The notes under the pieces: model-generated | The model's database searches: none | The model's input: the letters and a program-made list of their open reading frames with translations, nothing else | Told to the model about the DNA's origin: nothing | In this document: in pieces, positions 1-11,485 of the stretch | Position numbering within the stretch: position 1 is the first letter of the stretch | How the letters are laid out: each line of letters starts with the position of its first letter | Source of the DNA: Engraulis encrasicolus | Lineage: Eukaryota; Chordata; Actinopteri; Clupeiformes; Engraulidae | Length of the DNA: 64,000 nt | Assembly: GCF_034702125.1 (NCBI RefSeq) | Contig: NC_085865.1 | Coordinates: 42,076,628-42,140,627 of the forward strand | Direction of reading: 5' to 3' | Position numbers and translations under genes: made by a program

Positions 1-9
1 TAACCTTGT

Positions 10-240
10 TAGGTCTGCTGTAACAATGTAAATGCATGAGGTCTTGGGTTGCAACTTCCACTCTGAGCTGTGTGTCTTGAAATAAGTGTGAGACTGACAT
101 AGCGTATGCAAATTAGGGTGGACATTCACACACCCTCCCTGCAGTTTCCCAACTGCTAAACAGCTGTGAAAAATGAAGTAGCAGAAGACTAAAACGAAAA
201 GGTTACTCATGAACCCTGACTTCCTCATTCATCACGGTGG
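10..240 (+). repeat. Dispersed repeat R1, copy a
   Basis: This stretch is recognisably similar to 59655-59920 and, less well, to 40640-40870. Shared blocks include a 'ccactctgagctgt' block, a 'ccctccctgcag' block, an 'aaacagctgtga' block and an 'accctgacttcctcattcat' block. It has no coding potential that I recognise. The left end is cut by the window or diverged. The same family recurs near 2320 and at 16340-16810, so R1 is a family of several copies rather than a chance match. Confidence 0.7.
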
Positions 241-244
241 GCAC

Positions 245-350
245 ATCCTGGTATCCCCTCTGATGTGCACAGCTATCCTGGTATCCCCTCTGATATGTGC
301 AGTTAGCCTGGTATCCCCTCTGATATGTGCAGTTAGCCTGGTATCCCCTG
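245..350. repeat. 30-bp tandem repeat, about 3.3 copies
   Basis: The unit begins GTATCCCCTC at 251, 281, 311 and 341, an exact 30-bp period with a few substitutions. There are no unique spacers, so it is a minisatellite and not a CRISPR array. The motif resembles the 'tctgatgtgc' block found just inside R1 at 59920-59960, so it probably grew out of R1. Confidence 0.85.
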
Positions 351-465
351 TGAAAGTGAAAAAAAAAGTGAAAGCCCATTGGGAAACTCCAACTCCCATT
401 GTCATTGTGACACAGCACTCCACAGCACACAAGTGAACACTGCACACAACAAAATTGCATTTATG

Positions 466-674
466 CCTCACCCGTGCAAGGGGGCAGCCCTCAGTGGCGC
501 CCCATGGGGAGCAGTGCGGTGGGACGGTACCATGCTCAGGGTACCTCAGTCATGGAGGAGGATGGGGGAGAGCACTGGTTGATTACTCCCCCCACCAACC
601 TGGCGGGTCGGGAGTCGAAGCGGCAACCTCTGGGATGCAAATCTGACGCCCTAACCGCTCACCCATGACTGCCC
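466..674 (-). mobile_element. tRNA-derived SINE
   Basis: Read on the minus strand from about 674, the head looks like a tRNA. It has an A-box-like TGGGTGAGCGG followed about 45 nt later by a B-box-like stretch with TTCGACTCC. The B box carries one substitution from the usual GGTTCGA. These are internal RNA polymerase III promoter elements. The body continues to about 466. No clear target duplication was found. Confidence 0.65.
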
Positions 675-808
675 TAAATCCCTATCCCCTCTGATGTATG
701 GGGTTAGCCTTTATGAACTAGACCAGTGATTCTCAAACGGTGGTCCTTGATGGTATTGCAAGTGGGCCTTGAAATCATTTTCTAAAACTGTCTTTAAAGG
801 GACCAGCC

Positions 809-1825
809 TGATCTCCAAAAATTCTGTGCTCCTGGACACGGATGTTAAGGACACGAAATCCGTGTCCAGGAGCACGGATTTTGCCAAAATTCCGTGCTCC
901 TGGACACGGAATTGTTTTCCGTGCTCCTGGACACGGAATTGTTTTCCGTGGTCTATAGGCTATTACCACAGCACTGTGTAACTCTATCATTAGAAAATAC
1001 ATACCAAATGCTAATTCTAAACAAAATAATGCTATAGCAATTTAAGTTGTGCCCTGACCAAAACATTCCCTAACCTTAACCTGTCATTAAAGACATATCT
1101 TTGAGAAATATCTTTTCCAGTTGGTTGCTAGGCTATCAAATTCATATAATGAATGAAAGAAAACTAGCTGTGCCCAGACCAAAACAATCCCTAACCCTAA
1201 CCTGTCAGTAGGAAATGTTTTTTTTGAGAAAAAATATTCGAAATTAGAAAAATCCTGAGAAAACACAAGACTGTGGAAACATAAGGCAAGGCAAGGCAAG
1301 GCAAGTTTATTTATATAGCGCATTTCATACACAGGTGCAACTCAATGTGCTTCACAAAGTTAACAAATGTAAATGAAAGGAAACAGGGAAGAAAGAAGGA
1401 AATGAATTAGAGTCAAAAAGCATTTAAAAACATTAAGATAAAACATAAGGTAAAAATAATAATAAAATAAAATAAAATAAAACAAATTAAATAAAAAATA
1501 AAAATAATAAGAATAAGTAATTTAAGCTAGGGGAAAGCATCTGAGAACAGCTTTGTCTTGAGTCTAGATTTAAAGCTATCAATAGTGGGTGCATTTTTTA
1601 TGTCATCTGGAAGCTGGTTCCAAAGCTTAGAGCCCATAGAGCTGTGGGATTATCCTATAGAGAGAGCACTTCCCTGTGTCCATCACGGAAAACAATTCCG
1701 TGTCCAGGAGCACGGAAAACAATTCCGTGTCTAGGAGCACGGAATTTTGGCAAAATCTGTGCTCCTGGACACGGATTTTGTGCCCTTAACATCCGTGTCC
1801 AGGAGCACAGAATTTTTGGAGATCA
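809..1825. mobile_element. Foldback-like element with 142-bp inverted arms
   Basis: Positions 809-950 and 1684-1825 are inverted copies of each other with few mismatches. Each arm holds several copies of a unit in which TTCCGTG and CACGGAA enclose the loop CTCCTGGA, so every unit can itself fold into a hairpin. The spacer holds AT-rich DNA and a LINE 3' fragment. The element appears to sit inside the terminus of a MITE, since TTAAAGGGA lies at 794-802 and the remainder of that terminus begins near 1835. No coding region is visible. Confidence 0.65.
1284..1645 (-). mobile_element. LINE 3'-end fragment
   Basis: The stretch begins with a (GGCAA)n run followed by 'tttatttatatagcgcatttc'-type sequence. 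Read on the minus strand this is a LINE 3' tail ending in a short repeat. The reverse complement of the same tail recurs at about 30500-30540. It also holds an A-rich TAAAA microsatellite (1455-1510). No reverse transcriptase coding remains. It lies between the arms of the foldback element. Confidence 0.5.
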
Positions 1826-1833
1826 TGTTGCAG

Positions 1834-2195
1834 CGACACTGTGCAGGAAATGGTCAAAAAAGGTACTGCAACTATGCTGCTCATTGAAACTGGGCTACCT
1901 ATTGCCAAATTTGATCTTTACATGAAGGTTTACTAAGTAATAAACAAATATTTTCTAGTATGGTCCAAGTAGAGTCATTTTTGCAGCTAAAAATGGCTAT
2001 TTTTGGAAATTCAAAATGGCGGACCATGGAGAAGATCCCCCTTTTCATGTATGAAAAGTGCAATTTTTCCAGTCATAATGAATACTTAGAATTTGATGGT
2101 GGTGCTAAGTATTCATGAAAAAGGTAACATTAGTGAATGGGCAGCATGAATTCTGGAAATAAACAACTAAAAATCTCACACAGTGTCCCTTTAAA
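1834..2195 (+). mobile_element. MITE ending in CACAGTGTCCCTTTAA
   Basis: The right end (about 2178-2195) is the inverted form of the expected left terminus TTAAAGGGACACTGTG. That left terminus is split here: TTAAAGGGA lies at 794-802 and GACACTGTGC at about 1835, on either side of the foldback element. The interior is AT-rich and non-coding. This is a typical non-autonomous DNA transposon. Confidence 0.6.
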
Positions 2196-3460
2196 TAATA
2201 TTTGTGTGTGTGTTGCTGTTGACAATTTTTTTGAGTTTTATAGTTTGTTGGGTCAGAGGTGGGCACCAAACATTTGTGAACATTTCAAGTAGGCCCCAAG
2301 TTGGAATAGGTTTGAACAGCAGAAAATATTTCGGCCTGGCGAGTGAGTTCAGGCACGTGCAGAGCATAGTTGCCCACGGTGCCCGAGCAACGGCCCTTTT
2401 GCCCACATTGGCTGATATTGCCCTTCCAAGGGAGGGGAAAATAATATGGCAATTATAATTTCATATTTCAATATCATTTGATTTCTTTATAATTCATAAT
2501 TTTGATTGAAGTTTTGTACAATAAAGACTTAAGTCAGTCATACAAATTCATCAGACCCGTCGAGAATGGGCACGAGCGATGTGAGGTAGGTAGGCTACGC
2601 AACAACTCCGGTGGGGAGGGAGAAGGCACGCGACAGGCCCTTGAGCGCCTATAAGACACACGAAAGATTTTGAAGATGCCTGGGTGTCGGCTAGAGCCCT
2701 ACACACAGTCTACATATTAGGGTACAAAATATGCTCACTCACGATTAACCTCTCTAATACAATGTTGAGTTTAGAACTTTTAGTTATCATACATCTGACA
2801 GCCAGCCAGCGCCACGTTTAGGTAGCAAAAAAACCCGACAGCCAGCTGTAGATATGCCTCGGAAAAATAGGCTAAGATTTCATGTTTCAACTGATTTGCT
2901 TTGCAATTCGTATTTTTGATTGAAGCTTCCTAAATTAAGTTTTCAAATTCAGATTCACCTGCACCTCGAGATAGGCAAAGGGAGGGGCAGCATGCGCGAT
3001 GCGGGGGGCACGCGCAGCTCTACATGGGAGGGAGGGGGGAACAAGCATGCATGCGACCAGGGCAGAGACGCAAAATATGTCGAAGATGTCGTGGGAGTAG
3101 AGCGACTGCCCTGACGGCCTGAGGTGAGCTGGAAACACAGCAGACTACACAGTATTAAACTACATGATCACAATTAATGTCTCTTAAAGCCGATCTCGAG
3201 TTTAGGACGTTTGATCCTAAATAATCTGACAGCCGGGGTGTGCCACGTTCAGATAGGCCTATTGGGGGAATACGACAGCCAGCTAGCTTGCTTGCAGTCA
3301 ACGTTTTACATGGCTCAGGTTGTTTTGTGGAAGGCTAACCCAACTAAGAAACATGCAGATGACATGTCGTTTTATCAAGCAAGAGAGAACTTAAGGGGGT
3401 AGGCTAGCTAAAGGAAGCACATCTCTGCAGAGTTGGCTGCGAAAAAAATGAACAGGTGCA
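2196..3460. other. Gene-free stretch with a degenerate direct duplication
   Basis: No gene is recognised. A short R1-like block lies near 2320-2370. Positions 2460-2855 and 2880-3290 are diverged direct repeats. Both pass through an 'attttgattgaag' block, a GC-rich block, a 'ctctta/ctctaa' block and a 'ctgacagcc' plus 'gccacgtt' block in the same order, with a period of about 420 bp. Confidence 0.5.
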
Positions 3461-3465
3461 GGTGA

Positions 3466-4091
3466 TGTTCTGCCTCCCAGGCAGTTTTCAGTTTTTTGGC
3501 ATTTTAGCGCCCCCCTTTTTGGTAATGTAGTCAAATGTGGTATTGCAACAGGAAGTTAGAAATTAGGAAAAGGAAATACAGGAAGTAGTTTAAGCACATG
3601 TTCCTGTCAGTTCAAGCAGATGTCAGCAGATCATGAAGCTGTCTTCTCATCTATTACCATCCGTTTGTTTTGAGCCGTAGAAAGCATCGTCTGTAAGTGT
3701 AAATGTGTTGATAACATTGATATCTTTTAGTTTTCATGTATATTGAAGGAAATTTCTACTTTGCTAGATTAATATCCAGATGTTGTTAAGTTATCATTGC
3801 TCAGCACAGGACATGCTTATCGTATCGTGTATCCAGGTTATTGTACATACCTGTACTGTATTTTTTACTATAATTAATCTGAATTTGGTTTAAAATGTAT
3901 GCTTTAGTGATTGTATAACGAATCCATTCCACTTTATTTCTGTATTATTTCAGTTTTACACCTTGTCTGACAACAAGAGTCTACATAAATCTTGGAGCTT
4001 GAGACGCTACATCCTGACTCTCGTGTCATCATTCAGGGAGTTTGGCTGGCTGTCTAATTTTGGTTATGAACACCATTAGGAGGGCAGTACA
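3466..4091 (+). repeat. BEL 5' LTR (626 bp)
   Basis: It starts TGTTCTGCC and ends AGTACA. It matches 14452-15076 almost perfectly in its first 300 bp and last 165 bp, but about 26 differences are packed into roughly 150 bp in the middle (about 3778-3935). The flanking duplication GGTGA fixes its left edge. No convincing primer-binding site is seen directly after it. Confidence 0.95.
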
Positions 4092-4163
4092 GTAAAAAGA
4101 CGAGTAAGCAGCCGGTTCACCACCAACTACAGTGACAGATCAAGACAGAAGGAAAAACACATC

Positions 4164-7100
4164 ATGGCAACAAGTAAGGATTATGACACCAAATCTCTTG
4201 TCAGTAGTAGAGCCAGTGCGCGCACAAACGTATCTTCAGCCAGTGCAGCAGCTAAGGCCCGTGCAAAAGCAGAAGCGGCACGCGTACGTGCATCATTTGC
4301 AGAGAAGGAAGCTAAAATTAAAGTAGAGTTGGCTGAGAAGGAGGCACAGGCGGCTCTAGAAAAAGCAAAACTTGATGCTGAACTTGAGACTTTGGCACAC
4401 CAGCGAGAAGCAGAAGCTGCTAGCAGGCAGGCAGACGTCTTGGAGGCCGCTGAGGAACAGGGTAGAGCACCTGACAATGTGCACGGCAGCAGGAGATCAT
4501 TAAGGTCAGAGATTGAGGATCGAACAAGCGCTTATGTCAGAGCACAGAACGAGCTACATCAATCCTCACACCACGATGATCATGCACCTCCGGGCAGTCA
4601 AGCTAACGAAACCTTAGTTTCATGGGGCACTCCAACCGGTTCTCCTGCCGTCGACACCTCTCCCCAAAATGCTGCTATCTCACCTGAAGCGCCCATTCAG
4701 CCTTCCGCTGTGACACCTTCTATGCCACCCCTTCCTGCTAACACAGCTGATCGTAATGAAGGTGAGTCACGCTTTAAGCCACAGGTACGTGATATGGCCC
4801 ACTCAGCTCAAGCCTACAGCTCTCTTCGCCATACTTACCACAACACAACCCCTTCAGCACAATTCTACTCACCTCATCGCCCTACTGGCCGCAATTTAAC
4901 CCCTTCAGCTCAACAACACACCTCTCAAACAAATTACCATACTTACCACAAGATGAACCCTTCAGCTCAATCCTATGTCCCTCATCAGCAAAGCAACCCT
5001 GCTGATCAGCAGAAGACACCTGGAATGACAGACTTTGTGAAGTACTTAGCACGTCGCGAGCTAGTGACTACCGGTCTCACCCAGTTCGACGATCGCCCTG
5101 AGAGTTTCAGGGCTTGGCAGTCTTCCTTTCACAACGCCATCAGAGGTCTCGGCCTTTCAGCCAGCGAAGAATTGGACCTCTTGACTAAGTGGCTGGGGAA
5201 GGAGTCATCCTCTCATGTCCGTACCATTCGCCAGGTGCATGTCAACGATCCCAATGCAGCACTGAACAATGCATGGAGTAGGCTGATAAAGCTATATGCA
5301 GCGCCTGAAGTACTTGAAAAAGCGCTTTTCAAGAAACTGGATGCATTCCCTAAGATCGCCAGCAAGGACTATGTCAAGCTAAGGGAGCTCGGAGACCTCC
5401 TTATGGAGTTTCTATCCGCGAAAGAGGACGGATACCTACCTGGGTTGGCCTTCCTGGATACCTCTCGGGGCATCAGCCCTATAGTAGAGAAACTTCCGCA
5501 TGCCCTACAGGAAAAATGGATAACACGAGGCTCGAGGTTCAAAGATGAATACGACGGGTGCTTCCCCCCATTTTCCTTCTTCGCGGACTTCGTCTACTAT
5601 GAGGCAGAAACCAGGAACGACCCAAGTTTTGCTATCCCCAACAGTAGCAATCCTCCTGTGAAAGACAAAACAGGCTATCGGAGCGGAAAAGTGCCAGTAT
5701 CAGTCCACAAAACCGATGTTGCTGCAGAGACTGAGTCTGACGTCTCCTCGAAGCAGGCTGAGAACCCTGGCAAGAACTGTCCAATCCATCATAAGCCACA
5801 CCCTCTGAAGAAATGCCGTGGATTCAGAGCTAAGACACTCGAAGAACGGAAGTTGTTCCTCCGTGAAAATGGGATATGCTACAGGTGCTGTGCATCAACT
5901 ACCCATCTGGCCAAAGAATGTAAAGTCACCCTCAAATGCAGTGAGTGTGAAAGCGACCGCCACATCTCAGCCATGCACGCTGGTCCGGCACCTCAGACAC
6001 CCAAAGTTCCAGCTCCTACTTCTACGCCAGGGGAAAAAGAGGAAGGAGAAGAACTCGCGTCTGTGCCTACAGTCACGTCACGCTGCACTGAGATTTGCGG
6101 TGAAGGGCAACCACCAATGTCCTGTTCAAAAATATGCTTGGTCCGTGTATTTCCCAAGGGGCAGCGTGACAAGGCCATCAACATGTATGCCGTACATGAC
6201 GACCAGAGCAACCGCTCATTGGTAAGACCTGAATTCTTTGACCTATTCAATGTCAAGAGCAGCTCCTCTCTCTACTCATTGAGAACATGTGCTGGCACCA
6301 TGGAAATGTCAGGCCGCAAGGCAGAAGGCTTCGAGATAGAGTCTGTAAATGGAGGAGTTACCCTTGCTCTGCCACCGCTGATAGAATGCGACCAAGTACC
6401 CACCAATAGGTCAGAAATTCCTACGCCAAGGGTAGCTCTGCTCCATCCCCACCTGAAGTCCGTGGCAAAGCACATCCCTGAGCTTGACCCAAACGCACAA
6501 ATCCTTCTCTTGCTAGGGAGAGACATCATAAGAGCACATAAGGTGCGCCAGCAGATAAATGGTCCACATGATTCCCCCTTTGCTCAGAGATTGGATTTAG
6601 GCTGGACGATAGTTGGAGAAGTGTGCCTTGGACATGCCCACAAGCCTAAGGTGAGTGCCTTCAAGACCCACGTTTTGGAGAAGGGACGCCCTTCCTTCTT
6701 GTCACCCTGCAACAACTTCATCGACCTGAAAGAGAAAGTGTGCCACGGCGGGGAGCAACCAAGTGGTCTCGCCAACACCTGCAAGTCCAGTCCAGAAAGA
6801 GTTACAGAGCATAGCTTGGGTCAGAACCTGTTCCAAACAACAGAAAACGACAATAAGGTTGCTCAATCCATCGAAGACGTAGCCTTTCTAAAGATCATGG
6901 ACTCGGAGGTGTACAGAGATGACAAGAACAACTGGGTTGCCCCATTACCCTTCAAGGTCCCACGAAGGCGACTCCCAAACAATCGGAAACAGGCACTCAA
7001 TCGTCTCAACTCACTTTGTCAGACCCTGAACAGGAAACCTGTGATGAAGCAGCAGTTCCTTGACTTCATGAGAAAGGTGTTTGAGGACGATCATGCCGAA

Positions 7101-7265
7101 CCAGCCCCTCCCCTGATGCAAGACGAAGAGTGCTGGTACCTCCCGACATTTGGAGTCTATCACCCTCGAAAGCCTGATCAAATTCGAGTGGTATTCGACT
7201 CCAGTGCTCAGGAATGTGGCGTCTCCCTTAACAACGTGCTGTTGACAGGTCCAGACCTTAACAAT
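4164..7265 (+). CDS. BEL gag-pol, first part: gag, protease, N-terminal RT
   Basis: This encodes the first 1034 residues of the BEL polyprotein. Residues about 25-95 are Ala/Glu/Lys-rich and probably a coiled coil. A Pro/Ser/His-rich stretch follows. Residues about 285-430 resemble the gag-like region (DUF1759) of BEL elements. A CCHC-like knuckle with Cys spacing CX2CX5HX4C starts near residue 572. A retropepsin-like region with the BEL-type 'DDQSNRS' motif follows, then the start of the RT ending in 'LLTGPDLNN'. The start ATG lies 72 bp after the LTR. The frame is interrupted at 7265 by a LINE and resumes in phase at 11486. Confidence 0.9.
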
Positions 7266-7358
7266 ATCATTATCATCATCAGCTTTATTCCAGACTCAAG
7301 GTCCATTATCAACAACAACAACACAATACAGAACATTAAAAAAACATACAAAACACAC

Positions 7359-10166
7359 TTATAAAAGACACTTGTACCAGTGTTTCCACATGTATGACTG
7401 GTATCGCACTGCGCTAAGCGCCGGATTTGACAGCAGCATAATAATTTGATTACATGAGCCATCCAGTCTACAAATAAATTTATACATCAAGTTCCTCAAC
7501 AATGCATGAAATGTGTTGACCCCTAGACCACAAAACAATTCACTAGCACTGCTCCACCTGGGCTTCTTAAGCAGTATGCGCAGACCATCATTATATGCAA
7601 CCTGGAGTTTCTGTAAGCTACCCTTTTTATACTTAGTCCACAAGGGGGCAGTATACAGAGGGGTGCAGTATGCCTTGAACAGGCTAATTTTCACACTATC
7701 AGTGCACCAGTGAAACTTCCTTACCAGCATGTTAGCTTGTGCATATAACATGCGGCGCTGCCTGTAGATGTCATCGTCATCACTCATTTGATCAGTAATT
7801 ATATGTCCCAAATATTTTGTTTTGTCACTTACAGGTAAAACCTGCCCCGCCAAATAAAAGGAAGGAAAAGTGAGGTCCTTGTCCCCCTTGCTTTTACATA
7901 AGAGCACCACACTTTTCTTGCAGTTGTATTTAACATCATAAGTCAAACCATAATTTGAACATACATGTAGCATTTCTTGAAGACCAGTACTGCTGGGAGA
8001 GAAGATGGCCAAATCATCAGCATACATGAGATGGTTTAGCAGTGCATTCCCAACCATGCATCCTGTCCTACAGGCCCTTAGTTGCTCAGACAGGTCATTC
8101 ATATAAATATTGAAGAGAGCGGGAGAGAGTAAACCACCCTGCCGAACCCCATTTCCCACCCCAAAATGGGTAGAGAGCACCTCACCCCATTTGACCTGCA
8201 TGGTCTGGTTGGCATACCAGTATGACAGGATCCTAATTATGGTGCAGGGGACACCCCTCTGTCTGAGTTTTAGAAACAATTTAAAATGATTAATTCTATC
8301 GAATGCCTTGGACGCATCAATGAAACAAATTAAAATGGAGGAATTCTGTGATCGGTACCTCTCCACCATCTCCTTAAGAGCGTATATACACTGATCAGTG
8401 GCATGTTTCGGCTTAAAGCCAAATTGATTATCAGATGTGCCAATATAGTTATCAAGTCTATCCAGCAGGATCCTTTCCAGGACCTTGGATAGCACACTGG
8501 CAAGTGCGATAGGCCTATAGTTATCCAGGCTCCCCACCTTACCCGCCTTGTCCTTAATCACAGGTACCAGTGTCACAGACAGCATGGTGTGAGGCAAGGT
8601 GCCGTGGATCATGAGTCCTGTGAAGCATATTGCTAGAAGAGTGGCAGCTCTAGGGCTAGCAAGCTTGAGATGCTCAGCCGGTTAACATATCCTGCCCACT
8701 AGCTTTATTATCCGCTAACTGTGTGATAGCATGCTGGATATCCCTACATGTTATACCCACAGTATCATTACTGGCAATATTGTCAACCATGTATACATCA
8801 CTTTTAACACAGTTGAATAGTTCAGAATAATGTTGTTTCCACAACTCAGCTATGTTGCTGGTCCCAGACACCCCTTCAATGGAACATGGCAGTGGTGTGC
8901 TGACCCGGTTTATATTCTTCACCTCCTTCCAAAAAGCATTGACATTTTTACCAATAAGTTTCTCAGCCATAGCATCTGCCCTCATTGCTTGCTCATGCTT
9001 ACTGATGTACCGCATTGCATATTTATACCTTGCATTAGTACTCTTTTTGTGGTCCAGGGTGGCCCATGTCTGGGCCTACCTGCCAGGATCCAGGCCTTGT
9101 ATGCATTTTTTGCTTCTGTATGAAATGCACTCACATACTTACTCCACCCTGGCTTACTGGTCCGTTTTTTATTGGGACAAGTAAAGAAAGACCTACTGGC
9201 TTCAAATAGTGCAGTAATAATGGAATTGTACATAGAACACAAGTCCTCTCTATGTGAGCTATCCCTACAGTTTACATTGGAGCACAGGATTGCATCCCTG
9301 GGAAAGAATGTGTGCTTTAAAAAATTGTCAGTATTATAAAAGTATGCGGACACATCTTCTCTTGAGAGCTTAGTCCAGTCCAATTTGGCGTGTGAAACAC
9401 TGCTCGCTTCTTGTGACAACTCGGGGAGATTATCACAGTCCAGTACCATAACCAGAGGGATATGATCAGTCATTGCAGCCTCATACACAATCTCCATAGA
9501 TGTTATAGCAGAGTGTGCATCAGATGTACTAATGCAGTGGTCAAGCCACGATGTAGAATGCCAGGCCTCACTAATGTAGGAATAACTTCCTGCAGGAAGG
9601 AGTTCATGGCTGGATATAATTAGATTATTATCATTGCAAAATTGTTGTATGTGCTTGGCAAATAGGGAGCCTTGATCTGCAATGTCAGCGTTCATGTCTC
9701 CAACAATAAACACACTCGTGGATGAACTGACAGAAATAAAAGAGTGAATAAAAGCAAGCCTATTTAGATATTCATCCTCATTTTGCTGTGACTCAAATGG
9801 CATGTACACATTAAGGATGATTAAGTCTTTGTTACACACCCTTATCTGGACAGCGACACACCAGTCCGCCTCCAGCTTTAGGACTGACACAATGGGGTCC
9901 AACCTTTTATGCCACAGGACGGCCACTCCTCCTGCGATTCTCCCCCTTACAATCCCTGTTGACAAATCTGTGGTAGACACCCCTGTGCCATGAAAGTTTG
10001 CATTAAAAGAGTTAAGTAGCCCCAACTCCTGTTTTGGTAAAAACGTTTCTTGTAGGCATAGTATCTCACAAGTTTGCAACAGATTTTCCACAGCAGTGCG
10101 ACGGGCTTTATCGCCTGGGCTGTAGCCCAAGCGCAGCCCTCGGCAATTGTATGATCCAACTCTCAT
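7359..10166 (-). pseudogene. LINE ORF2: AP endonuclease and reverse transcriptase, frameshifted
   Basis: The N-terminal part (10166 to about 9045) is an exonuclease/endonuclease/phosphatase domain starting 'SYNCRGLRLG', with the active-site motifs 'LQETF', 'GDMNAD' and 'DHIPL'. The RT part (8612 to 7359) has 'NYRPIALASV', 'FIDASKAFD', 'GVRQGGLLSPALFN' and the catalytic 'YADDLAI'. Two frame breaks separate them: one in an A5 run (plus-strand T run at 9043-9047), the other near 8676-8681. The start ATG overlaps the ORF1 stop as ATGA. This copy is therefore not expected to make a working enzyme. Confidence 0.85.
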
Positions 10167-11410
10167 GCGGAAGCAGTAGCCAGTGGAGCAACAGCCCCAC
10201 TCAGAGAACCAGAGTCAGAGAGCGGCCTTGCTGAAGTAGCCACCCCAGCCGCTTTTCGTGGCTCGTAGTATCGTCTCACAAGCGAGCCTTCCGGCCATAG
10301 TTCTGGATTGTACATTTCATTGATTTCATTACATTCCGCCGTTACTTTAAAAGATCCGTATCGATTACCTGCAGTGGCAATGCGTTGACAGTTCACGCTA
10401 CGACCCATTTGGCCACTCAGGTATTTAGCCAAGGTCTCAGCATTAAGGTCCGGTGAGAATTTAGTAGCAAAAACACTTACTAGTTTAGTGCGGATCACAC
10501 TGATATTCCCACTTGCTCCAGTACCAACAATAGGTTTAGGCGTTTTCCGTGCGGGTTTACCACCACCCACTGCGATTTGCCCCCCGGGATGATTTTTCCG
10601 CGGTCGGCCCCTTTTCACCACACCGCTCCAGTTTGGTGAATTGACCACAGGCCTATTCCCTTCAGGAGTCGGGCATGCTAGATCGGTAGATCCACTCCTC
10701 GTCCCTTCCTTGCCACAGGCGCCCCCGTCACCGGAGGGCACACCAGTGCAAGGAGATTCAGGCGCACGAACACTGGCGGATTTCGCTGGAGAGCCAGGAG
10801 TGCACCCCATTCTCCTCTCCTTCTCCCCCGACGAGCTGTCGTGTCCCCCGTTACTGCTCGCCCCCAACCGCCGCTCCACAGCGTTGACGCGATGGCCTAT
10901 TGACACCGTCATAGCCCGCAGGTTCTCTCCGGTGTCTGCCTGAAGAGAGACTGCTTGCCTCAGCGTAGATACTTCGCTGTGCAGCCGCTCCATCTTAGCA
11001 AGCAAGCTTGAAACATCCAGGCTGTTGAATGTCACTGGTGGTAACTCGTCAAGGTAGTGGGATACAAATCTAGGAGTTTTATCTCCGCACTCATTTAACA
11101 GCTTTAAGCAGCTTTTGATATTGTTAGCGTCCTTCTGAGTGCCTTTGTGTTGCACACACCGCAACTTGGTGTTAGGGCAGAGTTCGAACAGAGTGTTTTT
11201 GGAGGACTCAATCCATTCAGTGTCAAAAGTGCTTGACGCTATCAGAACAATCTCGTCCTGCGTCATTGTTTTAATTTTAACCGCAAGGAAATTTAGGAAC
11301 TCGTCCTCAACGATAACTTGCCCCTCAATGGTCTTATAAATTGTGGGTTTTTCTCGAGACCGATGCTTAAAGCCAGGAGCTCCTAGGCCGCGCTCGCAGC
11401 CGTCCGCCAT
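10163..11410 (-). CDS. LINE ORF1 protein
   Basis: This is an open frame of 415 residues upstream of the endonuclease-RT frame. The N-terminal 120 residues are of unknown fold. Residues about 125-185 look like a coiled coil. A Gly/Pro/Arg-rich linker follows, and the C-terminal 95 residues, containing 'GSFKV' and 'WPEGSLVRRYY', resemble the RRM-like nucleic-acid-binding domain of LINE ORF1 proteins. The presumed role is RNA binding in the retrotransposition particle. It ends in a 4-nt ATGA overlap with ORF2, which fits termination-reinitiation. Confidence 0.75.
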   Translation of the reverse strand: MADGCERGLGAPGFKHRSREKPTIYKTIEGQVIVEDEFLNFLAVKIKTMTQDEIVLIASSTFDTEWIESSKNTLFELCPNTKLRCVQHKGTQKDANNIKSCLKLLNECGDKTPRFVSHYLDELPPVTFNSLDVSSLLAKMERLHSEVSTLRQAVSLQADTGENLRAMTVSIGHRVNAVERRLGASSNGGHDSSSGEKERRMGCTPGSPAKSASVRAPESPCTGVPSGDGGACGKEGTRSGSTDLACPTPEGNRPVVNSPNWSGVVKRGRPRKNHPGGQIAVGGGKPARKTPKPIVGTGASGNISVIRTKLVSVFATKFSPDLNAETLAKYLSGQMGRSVNCQRIATAGNRYGSFKVTAECNEINEMYNPELWPEGSLVRRYYEPRKAAGVATSARPLSDSGSLSGAVAPLATASA

Positions 11411-11485
11411 CTTGCATAGGCCTACTAGCCTACTAGCCTGTACTAGGCCTACTAGCCTGTACTAGCCTGTACCTATAGGCCTAAT

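Larger units (their letters stand above)
7266..11482 (-). mobile_element. Non-LTR retrotransposon (jockey superfamily) nested in BEL
   Basis: This nearly full-length LINE of about 4.2 kb is antisense to its BEL host. It has ORF1 (10163-11410) and an endonuclease-RT ORF2 (10166 down to 7359). The 3' end on the minus strand is an ATAAAGCTGATGATGATAATG-like tail, a microsatellite end typical of CR1/L2/jockey-group LINEs. The 5' end (11411-11480) holds ACTAGCCTGT repeats. AAT at 7263-7265 and 11483-11485 may be a 3-bp target duplication. The clade is not certain; Crack or Nimb-like are possibilities. Confidence 0.85.

Noticed and set aside
251..350. Regular 30-bp repeats that resemble a CRISPR array
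   Set aside because: The units are directly adjacent with no unique spacers, and the DNA is from an animal genome.
4181..4477. Alanine/serine-rich minus-strand frame
   Set aside because: Antisense shadow of the coiled-coil part of BEL gag.
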